Of a stretch of 31,571 nt of DNA, positions 15,040 to 23,862 are shown piece by piece (the stretch's first letter is position 1; each line of letters starts with the position of its first letter). Under the pieces are notes generated by a model. It was not told the DNA's origin and did no database searches. It saw only the letters and a list, made by a program, of their open reading frames with translations. The translations under genes were made by a program, and so were the position numbers. The stretch comes from Candidatus Heimdallarchaeota archaeon (GTDB taxonomy: Archaea; Asgardarchaeota; Heimdallarchaeia; JABLTI01), in contig JAGMDP010000089.1 in NCBI GenBank assembly GCA_023128635.1, forward strand, positions 1 through 31,571, written 5' to 3'.

Positions 15040-16110
15040 ATGAAGATTGTTTTTCTTTATCCAATAACAGAAGATGCCTTGAAGTTCATGAAAGAAGAAA
15101 TTCCGAAAGATATCAAAATTGTCTCTCGGATTAGAGGAGAGATTGGTCACACACCTCTTAACGAAGATCCTGAATTCATAAAGGAAACAAAAGATGCAGA
15201 AATCCTAATGGGTCCATATATCACTGATGAAATATTATCACAAGCAGTCCCGGAAGCAGGGGGAAAACTCAAATTAGTAATTATTCCCTGGACTGGAGTT
15301 GATAGATTAGATTTTGATTTAGTGAAAAAATACTCTATAGTGGTTGCAAACAGTCATGGAAATGCTCGAACTGTAGCCGAACATGCAATTGCACTTTTAT
15401 TAACAGCATCAAAGAATATTATACATCATGATAGATTAATGCGAGTAGGAGATTGGAGTTCGAGATTTATAAAAATGCCATCAATCAAACTACAAGGAAA
15501 AACAGTGGGATTACTTGGTTATGGCGCGATAGGAATGGAATGTGCAATACTTCTGAAAAATTTTGATGTCAAGTTCATAGGTTGTCGTAGAAATCCCGCA
15601 AAATCAACAAAAGAACAGAAAGAATTAGCGGAAAAAATCTATTCGATAGATGACCTGGAGACATTCTTACATGAATCAGATATAATCATAAATTCCTTGC
15701 CTTTAACAAAGGACACTCGAGATATTCTTGGGGAAAAAGAATTCGCTCAAATGAAAGATGGAGTAATTATTATTAATGTTGGTCGAGGACACACAATTCA
15801 CGAGAAAGCGTTCTACAATGCTCTCAAAAGTGGAAAAGTATTCGCAGCAGGAATAGATCCTCAATGGAATTACCCAAAGCGAACATCAGTTCCGAGAAGA
15901 GATGATGGAGAAGTTACATCAATAGAAGAAACTTATCCTTCAGAATATCCCATTCACGAATTCGATAATGTTGTTTTAAGTCCTCACCGAGCTGCCCACA
16001 TAACTGTAGGTTATGAACGAGGACACTGGGGTGATGTTCTCGAAAATATCAAAAGAATCTATGAAGGAAAAGAACCAATAAACGTTGTAGATATAGAAGA
16101 AGAATATTAA
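15040..16110 (+). CDS. D-isomer-specific 2-hydroxyacid dehydrogenase
   Basis: A 356-residue NAD(P)-dependent dehydrogenase that interconverts 2-hydroxy and 2-oxo acids. The Rossmann motif is GYGAIG (160-165) in TVGLLGYGAIGMECA. The family signature IINVGRGH carries the substrate Arg (R249), and the catalytic His is H316 in LSPHRAA. The third catalytic position, Glu in the usual GLDVFxxEP, is Tyr here (GIDPQWNYP, Y278), and a stretch of about 25 residues with RRDDGE follows. Related proteins with a W-x-Y-P version of this loop exist, so this may be a subfamily feature rather than decay. The substrate is unknown. The start is ATG with AGGAG at 15027-15031. It is convergent with the calcium pump, 21 bases apart. 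Confidence 0.88.
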   Translation: MKIVFLYPITEDALKFMKEEIPKDIKIVSRIRGEIGHTPLNEDPEFIKETKDAEILMGPYITDEILSQAVPEAGGKLKLVIIPWTGVDRLDFDLVKKYSIVVANSHGNARTVAEHAIALLLTASKNIIHHDRLMRVGDWSSRFIKMPSIKLQGKTVGLLGYGAIGMECAILLKNFDVKFIGCRRNPAKSTKEQKELAEKIYSIDDLETFLHESDIIINSLPLTKDTRDILGEKEFAQMKDGVIIINVGRGHTIHEKAFYNALKSGKVFAAGIDPQWNYPKRTSVPRRDDGEVTSIEETYPSEYPIHEFDNVVLSPHRAAHITVGYERGHWGDVLENIKRIYEGKEPINVVDIEEEY

Positions 16111-16124
16111 AAAAAATAGAAAGT

Positions 16125-16145
16125 AAGCAGCTTATATTGCTGCTT
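16125..16145. terminator. Bidirectional hairpin between convergent genes
   Basis: AAGCAGC (16125-16131) and GCTGCTT (16139-16145) form a perfect seven-base-pair stem with a seven-base loop that contains the stop codon of the calcium-pump gene. The plus strand then becomes T-rich (CTTCTCTTTTTTT). Confidence 0.45.
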
Positions 16146-19100
16146 CAATTATCTTCTCTTTTTTTGCTCTTCCAACCCAACTTTTTAGCATATATTTGCC
16201 GACAATAAATTTCAGTAGTTCCATTAGTACAGCAGCGAACATACAAATACCAACAATTAACAACCATGCATAACCATTCATCATCATAGAATCAAAAATC
16301 GTATTATGGATACCTACTGTGAAAGGTGCTACTGGAGCTAATGGTTGCATAGGTACATAAATGGCAATCATTTGTAAGCTCATAGCCAAGCCGATAGAAC
16401 CCCATAACCACGGATTATTAAATGGATTCATCGTGAATGTAGAACGTTCAAAACCAGATCGAGTTATGAAAACGTTGAACATCTCAAAAACAACTGACAT
16501 TGTGAAATTTAATGTTCTTGCATGAGCATACCAAGCTTCAGAAGACAAAGCTGTTATACTAGTTTCATGTGTAAATGTGAGAGCAAATGACTTCATCCAT
16601 TCTGGAACATTGAGTAATTCTGCGTTTATTACTCCGAGATCAGCTCCAACTATTTCTAAATCTGCATTTAATATTTCACCAACTGAAACTGCTTCTCCTA
16701 CATAAGCTAAGGGAACAAATACAATCATACTTGCACCAAAAGCTAAAATTCCAGCAATGATTGAGAAAATATAAATATCCTTCATAAAGCCTTCATCTTT
16801 CTTTCTTGGAGGTTCACGCATGATGTCAGCAAGAGGAGGATCAACACTTAAAGCAATTGCAGGTAATCCATCAGTAACTAAATTAATCCAAAGAATTTGT
16901 ATGGCAGTATAAGGTGATTTTAATCCTAAGAAAACAACACAAACAAAAACAGTTAATATTTCGTCAAAGTTTGATGCAATAAGATACCGAATAAATTTAA
17001 GCATATTTTGGAAAATAGTACGACCTCTATGAACAGCATCAACAATGGTAGCAAAATTATCATCAGCTAAAACCATTTGAGCTGCTTCTCGAGTAACATC
17101 AGTTCCTTGAATACCCATGGCTATACCAATTTCTGCTTTTTTAATAGCGGGGGCATCATTCACACCATCTCCAGTTGTCGCAACTGTATGTCCTTTTTCC
17201 TGAAATGTACTTACGATTCGGTGTTTATGTTCTGGACTAACTCTAGCAAATATTCTAACATCATCAATAACACCGAGTAAATCATCATTAGACATCTCTT
17301 CTAATTCTGTTCCAGTTATTGTGATCCATTTATCTCCTTCAATTAATCCTATGTCTTTAGCAATTGCCTCTGCAGTAATCTTTTGATCGCCTGTGACCAT
17401 TACTGTCTTAATACCTGCAGTTTTACATTTAAGTAACGCATCATGTACCTCTGGTCTTGCAGGATCAATCATTCCCACTAAACCTAGAAAAATAAGATTG
17501 GATTCTATGTTTTCTTCTTGTTCAGTTAAGAAATCATCTTCATCAACATCAATAAGTCGTTCATCAACGACTCTGTAAGCAATTGCTAGAACTCGTAAAG
17601 CTCTTGAAGCCATCTCATTGTTGAGTTCCAAAACTTTAGTTCTAATTTCATCATCAATAGGTACAACTTGTCCATTTATTGATGCAAAATTACACCTTTC
17701 AATAATTACTGGTGGTGAACCTTTTGTGTAAGCAATTAAATCTTCTTCGTATTCTTCTCTTTCCAATTGACGATTAACAGTTGTCATTCTTTTTCTTTGT
17801 GAATCAAAAAATATTTCAATTTGTCTAGGAAAATTATCTTCATCATAAAGTCCTGCTTTCCTTGCTAACACATAAAGCGCAACTTCAGTTGGGTCACCAA
17901 TTACTTCTATCTCTTGGGTTTCTTTATCATAATTCACTCTTGCATTATTGCACAAAAGTGCAGTTCGTAATATTTTTTCTAGTTCAATATCCTTCCGAGG
18001 GTCTAATTCTTTGTCCTTTTCTAAAAATTCTCCTTCTGGTATATATCCTGCTCCTGTCACCGCAAATTTGTGATCAATTGTTTGAATTTCTGTGACTGTC
18101 ATTTCATTCTTAGTTAATGTTCCTGTTTTATCACTGCAAATTACATCTACAATACCAAGAGTCTCAACTGCAGGTAATCTTGAAACGATTGCATTACGTT
18201 TAGCCATCATTCTAACGCCTATGGCATATGTTAATGTAATTGCTGCTGGTAATCCTTCAGGAACTGCTGAAACAGCTAAAGCAAGAGCAGTTTCAAGAGC
18301 TTCTACCCATCCTTCCATGTTACCGAATTCAATATAATGCTTAATCATAACTGTTGCAAAAACAATTGAACAAATAACAACGATAATAATACCGAGAATT
18401 TTCCCTAATTTGTCAAGATTCTTCTGTAAAGGAGTTGGTTCTTCTTTTTCTTCTTGCATTAAAGCAGCAATTTTACCCATTTCTGTATCCATGCCAATAT
18501 TTACAACTACTGCTTTAGCTCTTCCATAGGTGATTGTTGTTCCCATAAAGAGCATATTCCTCCTATCACCAATAACTGCATTAACTTCAATTATCTGTTT
18601 TGCACTCTTGCTTAAACTAATTGATTCTCCGGTAAGAGCACTTTCATCAACTTTAAGGCTTGTAGATTCTAATAAACGCATATCAGCTGGAACTTTTTCA
18701 CCTGCTTCAATTAATACTATATCTCCGATTGTAAGTTTTTTTGAATCCAAAATATGTTCGTTACCTTCACGAATAATTCTAACTTCTTTACTGACCATTT
18801 GTTTAAGTGCTTCAAGAGATCTCTCAGCTTGATATTCTTGAACAAAACCAATTATGCCATTTATGAGAACAATAGCAAAGATAACGATTGCATCAATCCA
18901 GTCTTCGAAAATCATTGAGACGATCGCTGCTATGAAAAGGAGTCCAATAAGAACATCGACAAATTGTTTAAGAAATAAAATAATAGGACGTGTTTTACCC
19001 TTCTCAACGAGTACATTTAAACCATGTTCCTCAATTCTACATTGAGCTTCATAATCTGTTAATCCTCTTTGTGGATCAGTGTCGATAACATTAATTACCT

Positions 19101-19194
19101 CTCCTGTGTCCATTGCATGATAATCAGCTTCTGGTTCTTCATGCAGATAAGCATCTATTTCTTCTTTTTTACTTCTTCTTTTGAACATGGGCAT
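16132..19194 (-). CDS. Calcium-transporting P-type ATPase, SERCA-like (P2A)
   Basis: A 1020-residue P2-type ion pump with ten predicted membrane helices. The phosphorylation site is D355 in SDKTGTLT; the A-domain TGES is at 188-191, KGSP (491-494) binds nucleotide, TGD is at 601-603 and TGDGVNDAP at 674-682. The calcium-site residues known from SERCA are all present: PEGLP (E314) in M4, N742 and E745 in M5, N771, T774 and D775 in M6 (NLVTDGLPA), and E904 in M8 (FEMFN). Both calcium sites are therefore predicted, unlike PMR1-type pumps with one. The M7-M8 loop (about 830-893) is longer than in compact bacterial pumps and has an imperfect ADL repeat. The start is ATG. It probably exports calcium from the cytoplasm. 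Confidence 0.93.
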   Translation of the reverse strand: MPMFKRRSKKEEIDAYLHEEPEADYHAMDTGEVINVIDTDPQRGLTDYEAQCRIEEHGLNVLVEKGKTRPIILFLKQFVDVLIGLLFIAAIVSMIFEDWIDAIVIFAIVLINGIIGFVQEYQAERSLEALKQMVSKEVRIIREGNEHILDSKKLTIGDIVLIEAGEKVPADMRLLESTSLKVDESALTGESISLSKSAKQIIEVNAVIGDRRNMLFMGTTITYGRAKAVVVNIGMDTEMGKIAALMQEEKEEPTPLQKNLDKLGKILGIIIVVICSIVFATVMIKHYIEFGNMEGWVEALETALALAVSAVPEGLPAAITLTYAIGVRMMAKRNAIVSRLPAVETLGIVDVICSDKTGTLTKNEMTVTEIQTIDHKFAVTGAGYIPEGEFLEKDKELDPRKDIELEKILRTALLCNNARVNYDKETQEIEVIGDPTEVALYVLARKAGLYDEDNFPRQIEIFFDSQRKRMTTVNRQLEREEYEEDLIAYTKGSPPVIIERCNFASINGQVVPIDDEIRTKVLELNNEMASRALRVLAIAYRVVDERLIDVDEDDFLTEQEENIESNLIFLGLVGMIDPARPEVHDALLKCKTAGIKTVMVTGDQKITAEAIAKDIGLIEGDKWITITGTELEEMSNDDLLGVIDDVRIFARVSPEHKHRIVSTFQEKGHTVATTGDGVNDAPAIKKAEIGIAMGIQGTDVTREAAQMVLADDNFATIVDAVHRGRTIFQNMLKFIRYLIASNFDEILTVFVCVVFLGLKSPYTAIQILWINLVTDGLPAIALSVDPPLADIMREPPRKKDEGFMKDIYIFSIIAGILAFGASMIVFVPLAYVGEAVSVGEILNADLEIVGADLGVINAELLNVPEWMKSFALTFTHETSITALSSEAWYAHARTLNFTMSVVFEMFNVFITRSGFERSTFTMNPFNNPWLWGSIGLAMSLQMIAIYVPMQPLAPVAPFTVGIHNTIFDSMMMNGYAWLLIVGICMFAAVLMELLKFIVGKYMLKSWVGRAKKEKIIEAAI

Positions 19195-19301
19195 CCGTCA
19201 TTTTGATTTTCAATATGCAGATATGAAATATCTATTAGGATTAATTATATAAAAGTGACCGACAATCTCACTTTATAACAATTTTGGCAATTTTCTGTTT
19301 T

Positions 19302-19973
19302 TTATATTTCTTGATGGACATACTTAATATATTTCTCAACCAAATTTAATCCTGCAATAATAGCACTTTTTCTTGCTATTTCGAGTTCCGTTGCTCCAAC
19401 AATTAGTATGTAGTGCATTGGTTGTAAATACTCTTCAATATCTATAATAAATTCTGTTTCAAATTTAGGAAAGTAATTCTCAATTTTAATATCTTCTTCT
19501 GGAAATTGAATTTTTCCATCAGAATTAACCTCTAGGAAAAGGATTGCATCTCCTCCATATGAAATAACAATATCTCTTAATTTCCAAGAAGGCTTAATTA
19601 TCACATCATTTTGTTCTAGGTTTTTTTCATTTGTATTCAATATCACAAAATAGTGTTGTTTTGCTGGGAAAACTTCTTGGTCACACTTTTCATGTTTTAC
19701 AATTAACTTGGTTATTTGATTAACAAATTCCTTTCCTTTCTTAGCCAAGTTATGACCGGATCTTCCTGCTTTCGCTTCAAGTAATCCTTTCTTTTTACAG
19801 AAATTTAATAGTGATTTTGTACTGCTATCTGAAAGCTTGAGTTCAGTCTGTAGTTTATATCTGCCCATGGGATTTTCTTTAATGAGTAAAAGAGCTGTTA
19901 CAAGATCACTGTCTGTAAATTCTGCTCGGGCACCCCTTTCACCAGTTTTAATCCAATGAACAACTTCAGACAA
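19302..19973 (-). CDS. DUF4443-like protein with N-terminal winged helix
   Basis: 223 residues. The N-terminal part (about 20-85) is a helix-turn-helix: MGRYKLQTELKLSDSSTKSLL then KKKGLLEAKAGRSGHNLAKKG, whose end is a winged-helix-like wing. The C-terminal half has strands such as GGDAILFLEVNSDGKIQFPE and MHYILIVGATELEIARKSAI, similar to the archaeal DUF4443 family. The combination predicts a DNA-binding regulator with a ligand-binding domain. The start is TTG at 19971-19973; GAGGA overlaps the stop of the upstream gene, which ends four bases before. It is the second gene of a two-gene operon. The target is unknown. Confidence 0.6.
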   Translation of the reverse strand: MSEVVHWIKTGERGARAEFTDSDLVTALLLIKENPMGRYKLQTELKLSDSSTKSLLNFCKKKGLLEAKAGRSGHNLAKKGKEFVNQITKLIVKHEKCDQEVFPAKQHYFVILNTNEKNLEQNDVIIKPSWKLRDIVISYGGDAILFLEVNSDGKIQFPEEDIKIENYFPKFETEFIIDIEEYLQPMHYILIVGATELEIARKSAIIAGLNLVEKYIKYVHQEI

Positions 19974-19977
19974 TTAA

Positions 19978-20673
19978 TTATTCCTCTTTCTTTTGAGCTG
20001 ATTCGGTTAATTCAGACCAACACATTATTGTTTTTACTAGTTGATCAGCTTTTGATTTTTTTAAAGGATAAGCTCGAATCCAAAACTCTTTCTCAACTGA
20101 AACAACTTGAATGACTTCTACCCCAAACCTCAATATACCCCCAACTCTAATAAGATAGAAATAAAAACTGTATTTTGCTAACACTTCGATTATATTTTGG
20201 TTAATTATAGTATTCCACCAGAAAACATTTCTCCATTTGATTTCTGTTTGGGTAATGCTCATTTTGTAAGTCAACGCAGAAAGAAGTCTAATTAATGAAT
20301 AAAGATAAATCAAGGAACCAAGAAACAGCAAAATTCCTGCACCAAGTACAACATAAACAATCGAGGAATATGAATCATCAAGTAAAATAATCCCAGGAAC
20401 AAAAAAAGCAGAACCTAAAAGTAATAATGGGAGAAATTGAGCAACAAGAAATAATAGAACATCTTTAAAATCAACATCGTAATTTACTCCACTTCTGATT
20501 TGTTTAACAATCTCAATTTTCTCTTTTTCATCGATTTCCTGCTTTACAGCTCTCTTTTCATCTTGTTTAATTCGTTTATCATCAATTTCACTTATCCCCT
20601 CTCCAGCAAGTATATTTTCTTTGAAAACACGTTTTCTCTTATCATTTTCGACCTGTTTCTCAGATTCTTTCAT
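19978..20673 (-). CDS. Membrane protein with PH-like C-terminal domain
   Basis: 231 residues. The first 65 are highly charged (Lys, Glu) and probably coiled or disordered. Two hydrophobic helices follow (about 69-97 and 104-133), then a beta-rich part (MSITQTEIKWRNVFWWNTII, later ILRFGVEVIQVVSVEKEFWI) with the layout of bPH2-like membrane proteins, ending in a charged helix. It resembles the 12220-12762 protein in layout but not clearly in sequence. The start is ATG with AGGA upstream (seven bases). It is four bases from the DUF4443-like gene and very likely cotranscribed with it. Function is unknown. Confidence 0.55.
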   Translation of the reverse strand: MKESEKQVENDKRKRVFKENILAGEGISEIDDKRIKQDEKRAVKQEIDEKEKIEIVKQIRSGVNYDVDFKDVLLFLVAQFLPLLLLGSAFFVPGIILLDDSYSSIVYVVLGAGILLFLGSLIYLYSLIRLLSALTYKMSITQTEIKWRNVFWWNTIINQNIIEVLAKYSFYFYLIRVGGILRFGVEVIQVVSVEKEFWIRAYPLKKSKADQLVKTIMCWSELTESAQKKEE

Positions 20674-20873
20674 CCAAATTTCCTCTAGTAAACTAATTGT
20701 AGTAAATTCATCTACCTATTATTAACAAGAAGTAGTTTTAGAATATTCCGTTTTCTCTCTTCAAAACAAGACTGCAAAGTATTTAGTTATCTCTAATGAA
20801 CAAATGTACTCATTTTCTCAAACATAAGATAACTTAATAAAAGATAAGTAAAATCATGTATATTTGATTTATT

Positions 20874-20884
20874 GGTGAAGGTGA
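20874..20884 (+). promoter_or_regulatory. Tandem GGTGA ribosome binding site
   Basis: Two GGTGA copies (20874-20878 and 20880-20884) lie just before the ferredoxin ATG at 20889. The second leaves a four-base spacer. Both match the anti-Shine-Dalgarno complement AGGAGGTGAT. Confidence 0.5.
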
Positions 20885-20888
20885 AACA

Positions 20889-21146
20889 ATGGAAACACAC
20901 CAGCATCCGGAAGATAAGTACTACTTCATAACCGATGAAGATCGCTGCAAAGGTTGTGGGCTTTGCATAGAATTTTGTCCAAAGGATTGCCTTGGATTTT
21001 CAGACGAAATCAATGAAAAGGGTTGGCGAGTGGCAAAAATGCATCGCATGAAAGATTGCATCAAATGCTATATGTGTGAAAGAATGTGTCCAGATTTTGC
21101 AATATATGTAAATGAGAATGACTCAGCAGAAAAAGCTGAAACGTAA
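20889..21146 (+). CDS. korD: 2-oxoacid:ferredoxin oxidoreductase, ferredoxin (delta) subunit
   Basis: An 85-residue protein with two 4Fe-4S motifs: C20-x2-C23-x2-C26-x3-C30-P and C57-x2-C60-x2-C63-x3-C67-P. The spacing and length match the delta subunit of 2-oxoacid:ferredoxin oxidoreductases, which passes electrons from the thiamine site to ferredoxin. The start is ATG with tandem GGTGA. It is the first gene of a four-gene operon; the alpha gene starts 30 bases downstream. The substrate class (2-oxoglutarate or other 2-oxoacid) is not fixed by this subunit. Confidence 0.93.
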   Translation: METHQHPEDKYYFITDEDRCKGCGLCIEFCPKDCLGFSDEINEKGWRVAKMHRMKDCIKCYMCERMCPDFAIYVNENDSAEKAET

Positions 21147-21176
21147 ATAATAATCAAGATTCAGGAGTAGAAACAA

Positions 21177-22349
21177 GTGGTCGTAGAAAAAAAACAACCA
21201 AAAGTCTTGACTGGAACTTATTTTAAAAATGGAAATTGGGCAATTATTGAGGGAGCTATCGCAAGTGGGATTGCAGAATTTTTTGCTTATCCGATTTCAC
21301 CAGCATCTGAAATCGTAGAATACGTTACTTATAGACTTCCAGCAGTCGGTGGGAAAGCTGCTTTTATTGTTGAGGATGAAATTGCTTCTATAAATATGTG
21401 TATTGGAGCATCTTGGGCTGGATCAAAAGTACTCACAGCAACATCCGGGCCGGGTTTTTCATTGAAGCAAGAAGGACTGGGTCTAGCATACATGACTGAA
21501 ACTCCCTTAGTATGTGTTAATATTATGAGAGGAGGTCCATCTACAGGGCTACCTACTTTTTCTGCTCAAGGAGATTATATGCAAGCACAGTTTGGTTCAC
21601 ATGGAGACTATCCAGCTATTGCTCTTACTCCTTGGTCTGTACAAGAGTGTTTCGATTTAACGATTGAAGCATTCAATATTTCTGAGCAATTACGATCACC
21701 AGTTATACTCTTAGCAGATGGGGAAGTTGGGAGAGTGATGGAAGAAATAACAATCCCAGATGAAGAAGACATTGTAGTAATAAATCGAAAACAACCACCC
21801 AAAAACACAGACAAATCGAAATTCAGGCAATTTGATGTTTCCGGACAGGATGATCTTGTTCCACCAATGGCTCATTTTGGGGAAGGGTATAAAATTTTCG
21901 GCACTGGATTAACTCATACAGAAGATGGCTTACCAAGATTAGATGAAGATTTGCACATTGAATTGATTACGAGATTATATGAGAAATTAGAAATAAACAA
22001 ACATCTCTTTCCAGAACCTTATACTTATGAAATTGATGATGCAGAGGTAGTGGTGGTTGCAACAGGTATTACTGCAAGAGCATGTTTACAAGCAGTTATG
22101 GACGCGAGAGATCAAGGGATTAAGGCAGGATTATATAGACCAATAACTGTCTGGCCATTTCCAAAGGAAGATATAGAAAAAATCTCTCAAAGAGCAGAAA
22201 TTATTGTTGCTGAAATGAGCATGGGACAATTAATTTGGCCAGTGGAACGCTTTGCAATGAAAAAATGCACCTTAGTGACAAGAATTGGTGGTACGCCACC
22301 TGAACCCTATAAAATCTTGGATTCTATAAGGAAGTTAGCAAAGAAGTGA
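21177..22349 (+). CDS. korA: 2-oxoacid:ferredoxin oxidoreductase, alpha subunit
   Basis: A 390-residue alpha subunit of the KorA type. Visible blocks are FFAYPISPASEIVEYV (36-50), AAFIVEDEIASIN (61-73) with the conserved Glu, TATSGPGFSLKQEG (87-100) and RGGPSTGLPT (118-127). Together with the beta subunit it binds thiamine diphosphate and CoA and oxidatively decarboxylates a 2-oxoacid to acyl-CoA, CO2 and reduced ferredoxin. The start is GTG with GGAG upstream. Its stop overlaps the start of the beta gene (GTGA), so the two are translationally coupled. A 2-oxoglutarate type is favoured by the motif set, but other 2-oxoacids are possible. Confidence 0.92.
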   Translation: MVVEKKQPKVLTGTYFKNGNWAIIEGAIASGIAEFFAYPISPASEIVEYVTYRLPAVGGKAAFIVEDEIASINMCIGASWAGSKVLTATSGPGFSLKQEGLGLAYMTETPLVCVNIMRGGPSTGLPTFSAQGDYMQAQFGSHGDYPAIALTPWSVQECFDLTIEAFNISEQLRSPVILLADGEVGRVMEEITIPDEEDIVVINRKQPPKNTDKSKFRQFDVSGQDDLVPPMAHFGEGYKIFGTGLTHTEDGLPRLDEDLHIELITRLYEKLEINKHLFPEPYTYEIDDAEVVVVATGITARACLQAVMDARDQGIKAGLYRPITVWPFPKEDIEKISQRAEIIVAEMSMGQLIWPVERFAMKKCTLVTRIGGTPPEPYKILDSIRKLAKK

Positions 22350-23266
22350 AATGGAAGATGGCAGAAAAAAGTAAAGAAATTGATAAAAGTTCGATTATCA
22401 AAAGACCACCAATAGACCTCAAACATCCTCAAGAAGCTTTGTTAAGAAAGAAGGCAATACCAACAATCTATTGTCCTGGATGTGGCATAGGAACTACTAT
22501 TCATGCATTCCTAGAAGCATTTACAAAATACAGTCAAATTCCACAAGACAATATTTTCGTTGTGAGTGGGATTGGTTGTACTGGGAGAGCAAGTGGTTAC
22601 ATTGATTTAGATGGTTTTCATGCTATACATGGGAGAGCAATTCCTTTTGCTTCTGGTGTAGATATAGCAAACCCTATATTGAAACCAGTAGTAATTTCCG
22701 GAGACGGAGATTTATTCTCTATAGGATTAGGTCATCTAGCTCATGCTGCGAGAAGAAATACAGATATGACTGTAATTTGTATAAATAATGCTATCTATGG
22801 TTTAACCGGAGGACAAGATGCCCCTACAACTCCAGTTGGAGCAAAAACCCGATCTACACCTTATGGGAAAATTTCGTTTCCATTTAATCTATCTCATATT
22901 GCTATTGCTAACGGAGCTACTTTTTGTGCACGATATACTGTTTATGAGTTTGTACAATTATCAAAAGCTATTGGAAGAGCATTGAATCACCAGGGATTCT
23001 CATTTATAGAAGTTATTTCAAATTGTCATGTAAATTTTGGAAGAAGAAATAATCTAGGGGATTCAATTGCTATGCGCCAGATGTTCAAGAAAGCTCGTGT
23101 AAGAATGAAGGAAGAGGATATTGGATTTAACTGGCACAAAACCGATATTGAATATGAAGTTGGTAAAGGATTTACTAAGATCCCTACAGGTGTCTTTCTT
23201 AATGAGAAAGATGAACCAGAAGAATTTTCGGAGCGAATAACCGATGCCTACGAATTCAAAAAGTAA
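22346..23266 (+). CDS. korB: 2-oxoacid:ferredoxin oxidoreductase, beta subunit
   Basis: A 306-residue thiamine-diphosphate-binding beta subunit. The ThDP motif starts at GDGDLFSIG (119-127) and ends with the NN pair at 147-148. Other blocks are YCPGCGIG (42-49) with two cysteines, VVSGIGCTGRASGY (72-85) and the GGQDAPTTPVG substrate-pocket segment (155-165). The GTG start overlaps the alpha stop by four bases; an ATG at 22358 (MAEKSKEID) is an alternative start. It overlaps the gamma gene start by 23 bases. The pocket sequence resembles KGOR-type beta subunits. Confidence 0.92.
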   Translation: MKWKMAEKSKEIDKSSIIKRPPIDLKHPQEALLRKKAIPTIYCPGCGIGTTIHAFLEAFTKYSQIPQDNIFVVSGIGCTGRASGYIDLDGFHAIHGRAIPFASGVDIANPILKPVVISGDGDLFSIGLGHLAHAARRNTDMTVICINNAIYGLTGGQDAPTTPVGAKTRSTPYGKISFPFNLSHIAIANGATFCARYTVYEFVQLSKAIGRALNHQGFSFIEVISNCHVNFGRRNNLGDSIAMRQMFKKARVRMKEEDIGFNWHKTDIEYEVGKGFTKIPTGVFLNEKDEPEEFSERITDAYEFKK

Positions 23267-23843
23267 GAATTGTGATATTAATATAATGATTAGAGGAATT
23301 GGCGGTCAAGGAGTCAAACTAGCTGGAACTATAATTGGTCAAGCAGCAATTACAGATGGGCGTTCAGCAGTGCAAAGTACAAAATATGGTTCTGCAATTA
23401 CAGGTGGAGAAACTAGAAGTGAAATAAAAGTCTCTACTGAGAAGATAATATATCCAAGAATAACTGATATCGATGTCTATGTAGCTCTAACTTTAGATGA
23501 TTTAGAAAATTATTTTGAATCATTGATTTACATAACTGCAAATGAGGTTGCTAAAAAAATCCCAAAAAAAATTAAGGAAAAAACTATTCTTGCTCCTATG
23601 ATTGCAATTGCTGAGGAAGCTGGCAGCATGAAAGCCACAAATATGGTTTTACTTGGGATTCTTAATCAACTTTTTGATTTGGCTTCTCCAAAAGCATTTA
23701 TTCAAGCAATAAAATCACTTACAGCAGCAAGATTTCATGATGTGAATATTAAAGCCTTTAAGAAAGGTTCAGCTCTTGATTTGAACAAGTATAATTCGGA
23801 AGATATCCTCTTACTTGCTGATATTTGTCGAATAAAAGAGTAA
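23244..23843 (+). CDS. korC: 2-oxoacid:ferredoxin oxidoreductase, gamma subunit
   Basis: A 199-residue gamma subunit. The characteristic IRGIGGQGVKLAG (16-28) matches the family start IxGxGGQGVxxAG. Further blocks are QSTKYGSAITGGETRSEI (about 42-60) and a domain ending in LTAARFHDVN(I)KAF. The start is ATG at 23244 inside the end of the beta gene; a later ATG (codon 15) would remove the first strand of the domain. It is the last gene of the delta-alpha-beta-gamma operon. The gamma subunit completes the heterotetramer. Confidence 0.9.
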   Translation: MPTNSKSKNCDINIMIRGIGGQGVKLAGTIIGQAAITDGRSAVQSTKYGSAITGGETRSEIKVSTEKIIYPRITDIDVYVALTLDDLENYFESLIYITANEVAKKIPKKIKEKTILAPMIAIAEEAGSMKATNMVLLGILNQLFDLASPKAFIQAIKSLTAARFHDVNIKAFKKGSALDLNKYNSEDILLLADICRIKE

Positions 23844-23862
23844 TAAAATCCAAATCAAAAAA

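Noticed and set aside
20674..20888. Possible riboswitch in the leader of the oxidoreductase operon
   Set aside because: The 215-base divergent spacer is AT-rich, with a TATA-like element near 20833-20843 and the ribosome site; no conserved paired elements are visible.
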